Source of the DNA: Bog-756 sp963839925
GTDB taxonomy: Bacteria > Actinomycetota > Acidimicrobiia > Acidimicrobiales > RAAP-2
Reading direction: 5' to 3'
Length of the DNA: 64,000 nt
NCBI GenBank assembly: GCA_963839925.1
Contig: CAWIWV010000002.1
Location: 1,175,508 to 1,239,507 of the forward strand
Shown: positions 53,914 to 61,910 of the stretch, piece after piece
Layout: each line of letters begins with the position of its first letter
Position numbering within the stretch: the first letter of the stretch is position 1
Notes under the pieces: model-generated
The model's database searches: none
The model's input: only the letters and a program-made list of their open reading frames with translations
What the model was told of the DNA's origin: nothing
Made by a program: the position numbers and the translations under genes

Positions 53914-53960
53914 TCGGTGGGCCGTGCGAGTCTCGATCTCGCCACCTTGGGATTAAAAGT
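53914..53960 (-). repeat. Right att-like direct repeat: 3' half of intact tRNA-Lys
   Basis: Partner of 46900-46946. Contains the anticodon-loop-to-3'-end portion of the functional tRNA gene. Confidence 0.85.
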
Positions 53961-53990
53961 CCCCTGCTCTACCGGATGAGCTAACGGCCC
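53918..53990 (-). tRNA. tRNA-Lys (anticodon TTT)
   Basis: A full 73-nt cloverleaf can be drawn by hand: acceptor GGGCCGT/ACGGCCC (7 perfect pairs), D-stem GCTC/GAGC, anticodon loop CTTTTAA with TTT at 34-36, T-stem GCGAG/CTCGC, discriminator A. No CCA is encoded. Two oddities: the T-loop reads ATCGAGA (A instead of T at position 54), and the first anticodon-stem pair is G-A. The gene is the integration target of the island. Confidence 0.88.
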
Positions 53991-54065
53991 GCCGAGGAGC
54001 GTATCGGCTCTGCCCTTGGTGATTCGCGGAAGGCGCGATGATCGGGACCCTCAAATCGAGGAGTG

Positions 54066-54791
54066 ATGTTGCCCGACTCCGTGCTCGACAACCCAGCCTG
54101 GTCAGCTCTCGCGGGACCCCAACGGGCCCTCGCCTCCGCCACCGCGCTCGCGGGTCGGTTCGATCCGGAGGTCTCTCCGTTCGGCGGCTTCTCGGAGGAC
54201 CCCTCGCCCGATCACTGGAGCGATCTGGCGGACCTCCTCGGGCCATCGGGGACGGTTGCGCTGGTCGGAGTCAATGGAGTGCCGCCCTCCGACTGGATGC
54301 TGCTGCGAGCGATCCCCGGCGTCCAAATGGTGTTCAACCCATCGAATGTGGCGACCGGTGCGCACCCAGGAGCAAGTGACCTACCCAGAGAGACGCGGGG
54401 GGATCCATTGCTGCCACTCGGTGCTGACGACGTGGGGGACATGCTCGCCCTTGTCGCGTTAGCCCAACCTGGTCCGTTTCTCAGCCGTACGGTCGAGTTC
54501 GGTGGTTACCGTGGCATTCGCAGGGACGGCGAACTCGTTGCGATGGCCGGCCAAAGGCTGCGCCCTCCCGGCTACACCGAGATCAGTGCGGTGGCCACCG
54601 ACCCCGATCACCGACGCCAAGGTCTCGCCGAACGGCTCGTCCTGGCCCTCGTGGATTCGGTGCTCGAACGTGGTGAGACGCCGTTCCTGCACGCCTCCGC
54701 AGACAACGCGAACGCGATCCGCCTCTACGAGCGACTCGGGTTCACCCTTCGGCGGGAGGTGACTTTCTCGGTGGTGCAGGCGCCGTCGTGA
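54066..54791 (+). CDS. GNAT (FR47-like) acetyltransferase
   Basis: This 241-residue protein has a variable N-terminal half and a C-terminal GNAT core: AVATDPDHRRQGLAERLVLA with the acetyl-CoA loop and NANAIRLYERLGFTLRREV. The ATG at 54066 closely follows GAGGAG; a GTG at 54063 is too near it. It is the first chromosomal gene beyond the tRNA. Substrate unknown. Confidence 0.85.
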   Translation: MLPDSVLDNPAWSALAGPQRALASATALAGRFDPEVSPFGGFSEDPSPDHWSDLADLLGPSGTVALVGVNGVPPSDWMLLRAIPGVQMVFNPSNVATGAHPGASDLPRETRGDPLLPLGADDVGDMLALVALAQPGPFLSRTVEFGGYRGIRRDGELVAMAGQRLRPPGYTEISAVATDPDHRRQGLAERLVLALVDSVLERGETPFLHASADNANAIRLYERLGFTLRREVTFSVVQAPS

Positions 54792-54792
54792 G

Positions 54793-55845
54793 TCACCGGG
54801 TGCCGGCAATCACCACGGCCGACGGCTGGTTTCCGACGTGGACCCTCCTCACGATCGCGTCCGTGGTCAGGTTCACCTCGAGCAGGATTCCGTTCAAGCT
54901 GCACACCCACGCCGTAGCACCTCCGGGAGCAGGCGCGACGGCAACAGCCTCCGCGGCGGTCCCGAGCTGGATCGCCATGCCCGGCTGATCGGTCTGCAGA
55001 TTGATGGGGACGAGCGTGTTGCCCGCACTCACGTAGGCAGTTGTCGCGTTCCCGTCGCCGGCGATGCCGGTCGGGTTCGCCCCGATCCCGAACGCCGCAC
55101 CGGGGGTCATGGTCCCCAGGTCGATCGGGGTCACCGAGCTCGTCTGGAAGTCAGTGACCAGGGCGCTGGCTCCGCTCGACTCGACGAACAGCGCGGTCGG
55201 CTCCTGCCCGACCGGGATCGGAGCCCCGACCGTCAGCGCAGGAAGACTGATCGGAGAGACGGTTCCGTCTTCGTAGTTGGACACGAGCGCCAGATTTCCC
55301 TTGGGGGAGAAGGCGATTGCGACCGGCTGACGTCCGACCGCAATCGGTCGTCCTGCGCGAAGACCCGGAAGCGTGAGCGGGGTGACCGTGTTGTCCCCGA
55401 AGTTCGCGACCAGCGCGATGGTGTTGCTCGGGTTGACCGCGACCGCGTCCGGCTCGAGCCCGACATTGGCCTTCCCCACCAGCTTTCCCGACCCGACGTC
55501 GATCTTGGCGACCGTGTCGTCTCCCTTGTTCGCGACGAGCACTGTCTTGCCGTCCGGAGTCACCGCGAGTCCCGCCGGAAGTGTGCCGGTGATGATCGGC
55601 TTCTGCACTCTCGCCGTGACCGTGTTGACCACGGCAACGGTGTCGCCCGGGTTGGCCACACTTGCTCCGGTGGCCACGTACGCGGTCGGAGTGTTGGGCG
55701 AGGCAGCGGAATCGGAAGTGCAGGCGGCAGAGAGGCAAGCAAGCACGACCATGCAGAAGATCGCTGCGGCTGACGCGCCCCAGCGTGGGTGACCGGTACG
55801 AACCACCGGGTGATCGTAGGTGCTGACCGAGCGGGCTCTGCTCAC
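54793..55845 (-). CDS. YVTN-type beta-propeller lipoprotein
   Basis: This is a 350-residue lipoprotein with lipobox (CMVVLACLSAAC). The mature part is built of about seven YVTN/Lvp-like repeats: VTPDGKTVLVANKGDDTVAK, VNPSNTIALVANFGDNTVTP, FSPKGNLALVSNYEDGTVSP and so on. Propellers of this type bind ligands or partners at the cell surface. Its start overlaps the SufS-like gene stop by 4 bp, so it is the downstream gene of that operon. Confidence 0.82.
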   Translation of the reverse strand: MSRARSVSTYDHPVVRTGHPRWGASAAAIFCMVVLACLSAACTSDSAASPNTPTAYVATGASVANPGDTVAVVNTVTARVQKPIITGTLPAGLAVTPDGKTVLVANKGDDTVAKIDVGSGKLVGKANVGLEPDAVAVNPSNTIALVANFGDNTVTPLTLPGLRAGRPIAVGRQPVAIAFSPKGNLALVSNYEDGTVSPISLPALTVGAPIPVGQEPTALFVESSGASALVTDFQTSSVTPIDLGTMTPGAAFGIGANPTGIAGDGNATTAYVSAGNTLVPINLQTDQPGMAIQLGTAAEAVAVAPAPGGATAWVCSLNGILLEVNLTTDAIVRRVHVGNQPSAVVIAGTR

Positions 55846-57320
55846 CCTCGCGAACAGCTCGCGCCGGCCTCTGAGGCGGCGTCCTTCCAGCCGGGTTGGT
55901 CAGTCACCGGAAAGAAGTCGCCGGTGCCGGGATCCTGCTCGTAGGGGACAGGCGGAGGCGCACCGCCGGCCAGCTCGGCCACGGCCGCCAGCAACGCCTC
56001 GATGTCCGCGCCACCGGTGCCGAGACCCGCACTGGCGCGGACCGCCCCCGGGACGCCTCGATGATCCCCGCGGAGCACCTCCGCGCGGTATGCCCTCACC
56101 TCGGCGTCGGTCATTCCGAGCAGGCGCACGACGTAAGGATGGGCGCAGAAGCAGCCGTGGCGGACGGCGATCCCGTACTCCGCACTGAGGCGAGCCGCCA
56201 CCAGCGCGTGGTGCATCCCCTCGATGTTGAACGCGGCGACCGGAAGGGTCTCGACACCATCCAACTCGCTCCCGGGAACGCCCCAGCTGCTCGAGCCGCG
56301 GGGGCCGAGAAGGCGAACCCCGTCGATCGCGCGCAGACCGTCGCCGAGCATGGTGGCGAGTGCCCGCTCGTGCGCAGCGATGTCCTCCCAACCGATGGCC
56401 TCCAGCGCGTCGATAGCGGCGTGCATGGCGATGGCGCCGATGACGTTGGGCGAGCCGGCTTCCTCGCGGTCGGGAGGGGCGGTCCAGATCACCTCGTCCA
56501 GTCCGACCAAGTCGACCGCCCCGCCGCCGGCCAGAAAGGGATCCCCGGTCTCGAAGACTGCCGTCGGGCCGATCAAGGCTCCCGAACCGAATGGCGCATA
56601 GAGCTTGTGTCCGCTGAAGGCGACGAAGTCGGCATTCGCCGGGATCGGACGGTGGGGTGCCAACTGGGCGGCGTCGACGACCACCGGAATGCTCCGGTCG
56701 TGAGCCGCCTCGATGATGGCATCGATCGGCGGAAGCCATCCGGTCACGTTGGAGGCGCCGGTGACCGCCAGCAGCGCGGGCCGTCGCTGACCGCCGTCGA
56801 GCGCCTCGGTCACCTGGTCGAGGGTGAAGATCCCGTCAGAGGAGCACTCGACATAGCGACGCTCGGCCACCCTTCCCCACGGCAGAAGATTGGCGTGGTG
56901 CTCGACCACCGTGGTGACCGCCACGTCGGTGCGCTCGAGGTCGAGTCGGTAGGCGAGGTGGTTCATCGCCTCGGTGGTGTTCCTGCAGATGATGGCGGTG
57001 TGCTCCCCGTCGTCCGGTCGGCCGGCGAAGGCGAGCACGGCTCGGCGCGCGCGTTCGTAGGCGGCGGTGGTGAAGCGCGAGCGGAATCCGGCACCCCGGT
57101 GGACACTCGAGTACCAGGGGAGGACCTCTTCGATCCGAGCGGCTGCGTCGGGGTGGGCTTGGGTGGACGCTGCTTGGTCGAGCTCGACGCCGACCCGCTC
57201 GACCCCGTCGACACAAGGCACCAGGCTGCCCGCTCCGACCAGCTCTGCCAACGGGTCGAGGGGAGAGCGTCGACGGCTGCCGTCTGCTGGGGGGTTGTCG
57301 TCGGCAGGTACGGACTTCAC
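55842..57320 (-). CDS. Class V aminotransferase, SufS/cysteine-desulfurase-like
   Basis: This PLP enzyme has 492 residues. It shows TTVVEHHANLLPWGRVAERR, the Asp binding the PLP nitrogen in VVVDAAQLAPHRPI, the Schiff-base Lys in VAFSGHKLYAPFGSG and a Cys region AVRHGCFCAHPYVVRLLG near the position of the SufS active-site Cys. It is longer than SufS (about 410) by an N-terminal and a C-terminal tail. No SufU/SufE is adjacent. It is transcribed ahead of the YVTN lipoprotein. Confidence 0.85.
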   Translation of the reverse strand: MKSVPADDNPPADGSRRRSPLDPLAELVGAGSLVPCVDGVERVGVELDQAASTQAHPDAAARIEEVLPWYSSVHRGAGFRSRFTTAAYERARRAVLAFAGRPDDGEHTAIICRNTTEAMNHLAYRLDLERTDVAVTTVVEHHANLLPWGRVAERRYVECSSDGIFTLDQVTEALDGGQRRPALLAVTGASNVTGWLPPIDAIIEAAHDRSIPVVVDAAQLAPHRPIPANADFVAFSGHKLYAPFGSGALIGPTAVFETGDPFLAGGGAVDLVGLDEVIWTAPPDREEAGSPNVIGAIAMHAAIDALEAIGWEDIAAHERALATMLGDGLRAIDGVRLLGPRGSSSWGVPGSELDGVETLPVAAFNIEGMHHALVAARLSAEYGIAVRHGCFCAHPYVVRLLGMTDAEVRAYRAEVLRGDHRGVPGAVRASAGLGTGGADIEALLAAVAELAGGAPPPVPYEQDPGTGDFFPVTDQPGWKDAASEAGASCSRG

Positions 57321-57377
57321 GCGAGGTCACCCTAGGGCCCCCGGCCTGGACGATGCCGGGAGGTACGATCCGTCGTC

Positions 57378-57863
57378 ATGGAACCGGACCTGCCCACCGG
57401 AGAACCGGAAATGCCCACCATGCCCACCGGAGATCGGGGGGCGCCCACGACGCAGTGGGACGTTCCTGCAGTTCCGGTCGTTGTACCTGAAGCCCCAGTT
57501 GTGGCGACCGATTTGGGAACAGGCGAGACCGGGGAGGAACCGACGGGAGAACAGTCAACGGCGGAGCATGAGACAGGCGAACAGTCAGCGGGGGAAAACC
57601 CGGCGGGGGAAGAGCCGACGGGCGAACACTCGACGGGCGAGCAACAAGAGACTCCAGCGCTGTCGATCGACGAGGTCGAGCAGCTCCTCGACGAGGTCGA
57701 AGCTGCGCTTTCCCGTCTCGACGACGAGACCTACGGGCAGTGCAGCTCGTGCGGCGAGCGCATCGACGACAGTCTTCTGACCGTTGAGCCGACCCGCCAA
57801 ACCTGCGAAGTCTGCCGCGTTGACTCCGGCGGCCGGAGTGGCCCCTTAGCGCATCGGCGGTAG
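57378..57863 (+). CDS. DksA/TraR-type zinc-finger protein with low-complexity N-terminus
   Basis: This is a 161-residue protein. The N-terminal 90 residues are Pro/Thr/Gly/Glu-rich with an imperfect TGEE/TGEQ repeat (for example GEEPTGEQSTAEHETGEQSA). The C-terminal part is a DksA/TraR C4 domain: SIDEVEQLLDEVEAALSRLD, then QCSSCGERI and TCEVC. The acidic N-terminus is unusual for DksA. The last 18 bp overlap the convergent EAL gene. Confidence 0.8.
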   Translation: MEPDLPTGEPEMPTMPTGDRGAPTTQWDVPAVPVVVPEAPVVATDLGTGETGEEPTGEQSTAEHETGEQSAGENPAGEEPTGEHSTGEQQETPALSIDEVEQLLDEVEAALSRLDDETYGQCSSCGERIDDSLLTVEPTRQTCEVCRVDSGGRSGPLAHRR

Positions 57864-58739
57864 CTGACCGCCGAACGGGGCCCGAACCGGCGGGGCAAGT
57901 CGGCTGGGTCGGCCGAGCAGGTAGCCCTGACCGCCGGGGCAACCGAGCGAGCGGAGCGTCTCGAGTTCCGCCTTGGTCTCGATGCCTTCCGCCACGATCG
58001 TGGTCCGGTATGCCTCCAAGCCGAAGGTGAGCAGCGCTCGCCCCAGCGACTGGCGAGCCGGATCCTTGTCGATGCCGCGGGTGAGCGCGATATCCAGCTT
58101 GATGATGTCGGGCTTGAGGTTCAGGACGTGGCTGAAGCTCGAGAAGCCCGATCCTGCATCGTCGACCGCCAATCGCACGCCGTGTGATCGAAGCTCGTCG
58201 ATCGTCTCAGTCAGCGCCAGGTAGTCGGTCACCGGGGTGTGCTCGGTCAGTTCGAGCACGATCCGCTCGGAAGGGCTGCTGGTCAGGACCGCCCGGAAAT
58301 CGGGGGAGAGCATCGTCTCGACCGATGCGTTGAGCGAGAGGTAGAGCTCGCTCGGGAGTCGATGCAGCTGTCCCAACGCCATCTCCAGAGCGGTCAGCTC
58401 CAGTTCGACGCCGAGTCCGATCTCGGCGGCTTCCGCGAACCAGGCGTCGGGTGGTCGGGCCGGTTCCTGCGCGAATCGGGAGAGAGCTTCGGTTCCGATC
58501 GCCTCGCCACTCCTCAGATCGACGATCGGCTGGAAGTGGGTCTCCAGCGAGCGATTCGCGATGGTCAGGCGGATCCGCTCACTCTGCTCCTGCAACTTGT
58601 CTGAATGATCGCGCTCATCCTTGCGTTGGCTCCGCGGTGGGTTGAGCGGGTGAGCGCCACGCGCGCGTTCGCCACCCCGGGAAAATCTCCGTTTCCGCCC
58701 GACAAAGAAATCGTCACCGACCGGAGCGATTGTCTTCAT
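57846..58739 (-). CDS. EAL-domain cyclic-di-GMP phosphodiesterase
   Basis: This protein has a stand-alone EAL domain preceded by about 45 Arg-rich residues. The catalytic set is present: EAL in GEAIGTEALSRFAQEP, Asn in LYLSLNAS, Glu in IVLELTEHTPV, the double Asp in LAVDDAGSGFSSF, Lys in IIKLDIALTRG, Glu in IVAEGIET and Gln in GGQGYLLGRP, so it should hydrolyse c-di-GMP. The start is uncertain: ATG 58739 (297 residues) or 58835. An RsiG-type c-di-GMP effector is encoded 4 kb away. Confidence 0.85.
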   Translation of the reverse strand: MKTIAPVGDDFFVGRKRRFSRGGERARGAHPLNPPRSQRKDERDHSDKLQEQSERIRLTIANRSLETHFQPIVDLRSGEAIGTEALSRFAQEPARPPDAWFAEAAEIGLGVELELTALEMALGQLHRLPSELYLSLNASVETMLSPDFRAVLTSSPSERIVLELTEHTPVTDYLALTETIDELRSHGVRLAVDDAGSGFSSFSHVLNLKPDIIKLDIALTRGIDKDPARQSLGRALLTFGLEAYRTTIVAEGIETKAELETLRSLGCPGGQGYLLGRPSRLAPPVRAPFGGQLPPMR

Positions 58740-58877
58740 TGCCCACCGTTCATTTGCGAGACCTGCGGCCACCAGAAACCCGTCTGGACCCACAAAGGTC
58801 GAGAACCTCTGAGGACCTCGTTTCGGCATCGGCACGGTCCCCGAGAATCTTGAGGCCGACGGTGCAAGAATCCGCGC

Positions 58878-59654
58878 ATGGAATCGGAGTACTTCCTGGC
58901 GGCTGCCGATTCCGACGCCCGCACACTGCTCGCTGCTGCCGAAGCCGGCTGGAGACGTCCAATTCCGCAGTGTCCAGAGTGGAGCGCGTCAGAACTTGTC
59001 GGTCATACCGGGGTGATCATGTTGTGGGTGAGCGCGGTCGTGAGCCGCCGAAAGCGGGTCAGCCGGCGTGCGCTCGAGCGCCCCCCTCGGGATCCGGTCG
59101 AGCTCAAGCAGTGGTATCTCCGGGCTGTCGACAACGCCTTTACCGTGCTGGGCGCCGAGGACCCCGAATCGGAGACGTGGACCTTTTCCAGCAGCGGCGA
59201 TCGGAGGGTGGGTTGGTGGTACCGCCGCCTGGCGGTCGAGGTCGCTGTCCATCGATGGGACGCCCAGCAGGCCGTCTCAGGGGGCGGGGGCGCCCCCATC
59301 CAGCCCCTCGACGGCATCGTCGCCGCATCCGGAATCGGCGAGTTCTTGCAGGAGTTCGTGCCCGGTCTGCTCGCCGCCATGGGCATCGGCGATCACGCGG
59401 GAACGCTTCAGTTCAGCGCCATCGACACCCACGACGAGTGGTCGATCGACCTCGGTGCCGGAGCGCCCGCGCCGCACAAGTCGATCACGGCCGCGGTCCA
59501 GGGGTCCCGCTCCGACCTCCTGCTCTGGCTGATGCGGTCGAACCTTCTGCTCTGGCTGCTCAATCGAGGACGAACGGAATCGCTCGAGCTGCGCGGCGAT
59601 CCCTTGTCGTCCAACATCGCCTCGTCGGCGAATCTGGCGGAGATCCGGAGCTGA
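58878..59654 (+). CDS. Maleylpyruvate isomerase-family mycothiol-type protein
   Basis: This 258-residue protein has the MDMPI N-terminal helix bundle: IPQCPEWSASELVGHTGVIM with the first His, and RLAVEVAVHRWDAQQAV with the second His in the WD-like motif. The C-terminal half is an SCP2-like domain ending ESLELRGDPLSSN. It belongs to the same fold as the enzyme at 33.9 kb and is probably mycothiol-linked. Substrate unknown. Confidence 0.82.
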   Translation: MESEYFLAAADSDARTLLAAAEAGWRRPIPQCPEWSASELVGHTGVIMLWVSAVVSRRKRVSRRALERPPRDPVELKQWYLRAVDNAFTVLGAEDPESETWTFSSSGDRRVGWWYRRLAVEVAVHRWDAQQAVSGGGGAPIQPLDGIVAASGIGEFLQEFVPGLLAAMGIGDHAGTLQFSAIDTHDEWSIDLGAGAPAPHKSITAAVQGSRSDLLLWLMRSNLLLWLLNRGRTESLELRGDPLSSNIASSANLAEIRS

Positions 59655-59773
59655 CGCCCGTCGGAGTGCGGACTCCTGAGGGAATCTGAGTTTGGCGATT
59701 ACATATGGGTCTTCTGGCGATTTGCTACGGTGCTTCTGCCAGTTCAGGCGGGGCGAAGACGAGGGGGATTCCA

Positions 59774-60841
59774 ATGAATGCTTGGCTGCGGCATGTTTCG
59801 ATCGGGTTGCTCTTGCTCGGCGGTGCGTTGGTTGCCACAGACGTCCCTCAGACGGCTGCCACTGCGGCAGCGGGGCCTTCGATGGCCGCTGCGAGCGTCC
59901 GACCGCTTCACCAGACCGCGGCCTCTGCCCCAAGCTTCAACGCCCCCTCAGCTCTGGCGGTGAGCGGGGGGGACCTCTTCGTGGCGAATTACGGCGGTAA
60001 CACCGTCACCGAGCTCAACACCTCGACTGGCGCGACCGTGCGGGTGATGGCCGCTTCGGGCTATCGGTTCGACCAACCCTCAGCACTGGCGATGAGCGGG
60101 GGGGACCTCTTCGTCGCGAATAGCGGGGGTAACACCGTCACCGAGCTCAGTGTCGCGACTGGAGCGCCCGTTCGGGTGATGGCTGCTTCGGGCTATCGGT
60201 TCAACGAACCCGCGGCTCTGGCGGTGAGCGGGAAAGACCTCTTTGTGGCGAATTGGCGCGGCAACTCGGTCACCGAGCTCAGTGTCGCGACGGGAGCGCC
60301 CGTGCGGGTGATGGCCGCCTCGGCCTATCGGTTCAACGCCCCTTCAGCTCTGGCGGCGAGCGGGGGGGACCTCTTTGTGACGAACTACGGCGGGAACACC
60401 GTGACCGAACTCAGGGTCGCGACGGGAGCGCCCGTGCGGGTGATGGCCGCCACCGGCTATCGGTTCAACGCACCCTTCGCTCTTGCGGTGAGCGGGGAGG
60501 ACGTCTTTGTAGCGGATAACGGCGGTCAGTCCGTCACCGAACTCAGGGTCGCGACGGGAGCGCCCGTGCGGGTGATGGCCGCCACCGGCTATCGGTTCAA
60601 CTTCCCCGGAGCTCTGGCGGTGAGCGGGGGGGATCTCTTTGTGGCGAATCAGGGCGGCTCGGTCACCGAACTCAGGGTCGCGACGGGAGCGCCCGTGCGG
60701 GTGATGGCCGCTACCGCGTATCAGTTCGACGGACCCGGAGCTCTGGCGGTGAGCGGGGGGGACCTCTTCGTAGCGAATGTGGCCGGCAACTCCGTCACCG
60801 AACTCAGGGTCGCGACGGGAGCGCCCGTGCGGGTGATCTGA
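59774..60841 (+). CDS. Secreted protein of seven near-identical 44-residue repeats
   Basis: This 355-residue protein has a signal peptide (VSIGLLLLGGALVATDVPQT) then seven tandem repeats of 44 residues with the core SALAVSGGDLFVANYGGNTV followed by TELNTSTGATVRVMAASGYR. The last repeat is 43 residues. The pattern matches NHL/YVTN-like strands, so a seven-bladed propeller is likely. The repeats are also highly similar at the DNA level, meaning recent tandem duplication or homogenisation. The ATG follows GAGGGGGATT. Confidence 0.8.
   Translation: MNAWLRHVSIGLLLLGGALVATDVPQTAATAAAGPSMAAASVRPLHQTAASAPSFNAPSALAVSGGDLFVANYGGNTVTELNTSTGATVRVMAASGYRFDQPSALAMSGGDLFVANSGGNTVTELSVATGAPVRVMAASGYRFNEPAALAVSGKDLFVANWRGNSVTELSVATGAPVRVMAASAYRFNAPSALAASGGDLFVTNYGGNTVTELRVATGAPVRVMAATGYRFNAPFALAVSGEDVFVADNGGQSVTELRVATGAPVRVMAATGYRFNFPGALAVSGGDLFVANQGGSVTELRVATGAPVRVMAATAYQFDGPGALAVSGGDLFVANVAGNSVTELRVATGAPVRVI
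59957..60840. repeat. Seven tandem 132-bp coding repeats
   Basis: The conserved GCGGTGAGCGGGG-like block starts at 59957, 60089, 60221, 60353, 60485, 60617 and 60746, an exact 132-bp period with the last unit 3 bp shorter. Repeats 4-7 are most alike. All lie within the gene at 59774-60841. Confidence 0.85.
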
Positions 60842-60889
60842 CCTCCCCGGAGCATCTGACCTCCGCGGAGTAAACGAGACCCGAGCGCG

Positions 60890-61306
60890 CTACTTCTTGG
60901 TCTCCCAGAAGATCTTGTCGATCTCGGCGATCTGGGCCAGCAGATCGTTGGCGACCGCGACGTCGGTGGTCTTCTTGCACTCGCCCGCCTTTTTGGTGGC
61001 CTTCCAGAACAGGTCGTGCAGCTGGGGGTACTTCTCGAGGTGCTCCGGCTTGAAGTAGTCGGTCCACAGCACCCACAGGTGGTGCTTGACCAGATCGGCG
61101 CGCTCTTCCTTGATGACGATGGCCCGCGTCTTGAACTGCTCGTCGTCGGAGTCGTTGTACTTGTCGATCGTGTTCTTCACCGACTCGGCCTCGATCCGTG
61201 CCTGGGCCGGGTCGTAGACCCCACAGGGAAGGTCACAGTGGGCGTGTGCCGTCCCCGGCGCCGACAGGCGGTCGAGTGTGGCCAGAAGGTGGTCTGCGAT
61301 GCGCAT
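60890..61306 (-). CDS. sodN: Nickel superoxide dismutase
   Basis: This enzyme dismutates superoxide with a nickel centre. The 138-residue precursor has a 22-residue propeptide (MRIADHLLATLDRLSAPGTA then HA) followed by the nickel hook HCDLPCGVYDPAQA. Mature His1, Cys2 and Cys6 are all present. The ATG at 61306 follows AAGGAG. It is divergent from sodX, 88 bp apart; SodX removes the propeptide so His1 becomes the N-terminus. The nickel centre implies nickel uptake elsewhere. Confidence 0.96.
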   Translation of the reverse strand: MRIADHLLATLDRLSAPGTAHAHCDLPCGVYDPAQARIEAESVKNTIDKYNDSDDEQFKTRAIVIKEERADLVKHHLWVLWTDYFKPEHLEKYPQLHDLFWKATKKAGECKKTTDVAVANDLLAQIAEIDKIFWETKK

Positions 61307-61394
61307 GGTCGGGTCTCCTTGGTGAGCGTGGGTCGTGGTGAGGTTGGATCTGGGTCTGGATCGATGACGTCGGTCGCCTGGGGGAGACTTGGTC

Positions 61395-61910
61395 ATGTCG
61401 CCGTACGGGGTCACAATACCCAGCTTGCGGGCAGCTCGAACCACCCGATTCCTGGTGGCGGTGACAGCGTCCACAGCGGCGACGGCGGTGGTCGCAACGG
61501 CGGTGCTCCTCGCGTCGCGCTGGGTTCGCCGCTACGAGGTGACGGGGCCGTCGATGGAGCCGGCCTTGCTCCCGGGGGACCGTCTGGTCGTGATCGCCCC
61601 GCCACGACTGTTCCAGCCGTGGCCGAAGCAGGGTGACGTCGTCGCGGTCGAGGACCCGACCATGGAGGGCCGCATCCTCATCAAGAGGGTGACCGAGGTC
61701 GATCGGCTCCGGCACACCCTCGAAGTCGTGGGCGACCACCGAGATGCCAGCACCGACAGCAGGAGCTTCGGCCCGGTGCCGAGGTCGAGCCTGGTGGGCC
61801 GGGCCGTGTACCGGTATGCCCCGGCCGGCCGCACCGGGCGCGGCCCCTGGCCCGAGAAGGCCCTTGGGCTGAGGAGCCCGACCTCACCCGGCGGGGTACG
61901 ATCACCGGCA
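61395..61910 (+). CDS. sodX: Nickel-SOD maturation protease (signal-peptidase-like), reading frame open into RsiG
   Basis: This S24/S26-type membrane protease has one membrane segment (FLVAVTASTAATAVVATAVL), the catalytic Ser in EVTGPSMEPALLPGDRLVV, the Lys in ILIKRVTEVDR and the closing box VVGDHRDASTDSRSFGPVP. SodX normally ends soon after RAVYRYAP. Here the frame has no stop and continues into the RsiG gene. Either the two are truly fused or an extra base upstream of 61870 has removed a TGA at 61870-61872 from the frame. The ATG at 61395 follows GGGGAG. Confidence 0.8.

Larger units (their letters stand above)
46900..53960. mobile_element. Genomic island integrated at tRNA-Lys, no integrase seen
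   Basis: The 47-bp 3' part of the intact tRNA-Lys gene at 53914-53960 is repeated in the same orientation at 46900-46946 with one mismatch. Between them lie eight genes of oxidative metabolism plus a TetR regulator, all absent of phage or transfer functions. Copies of a short repeat (TTGTAGTCACG) lie just inside both ends. This layout is that of an element inserted by site-specific recombination into a tRNA 3' end, leaving the tRNA intact. No integrase or excisionase gene is present, so it is probably fixed or mobilised in trans. Confidence 0.75.

Noticed and set aside
55896..57335. 479-codon plus-strand frame
   Set aside because: Antisense to the SufS-like enzyme, which has all PLP residues.
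58605..58853. Small plus-strand frame with CxxC pairs (CLHC, CETC)
   Set aside because: It lies antisense to the upstream part of the EAL gene, has no ribosome-binding site and no recognised family; the Cys pairs may be chance.
59957..60840. Possible CRISPR or intergenic repeat array
   Set aside because: Period is an exact multiple of three, units are coding and without unique spacers.
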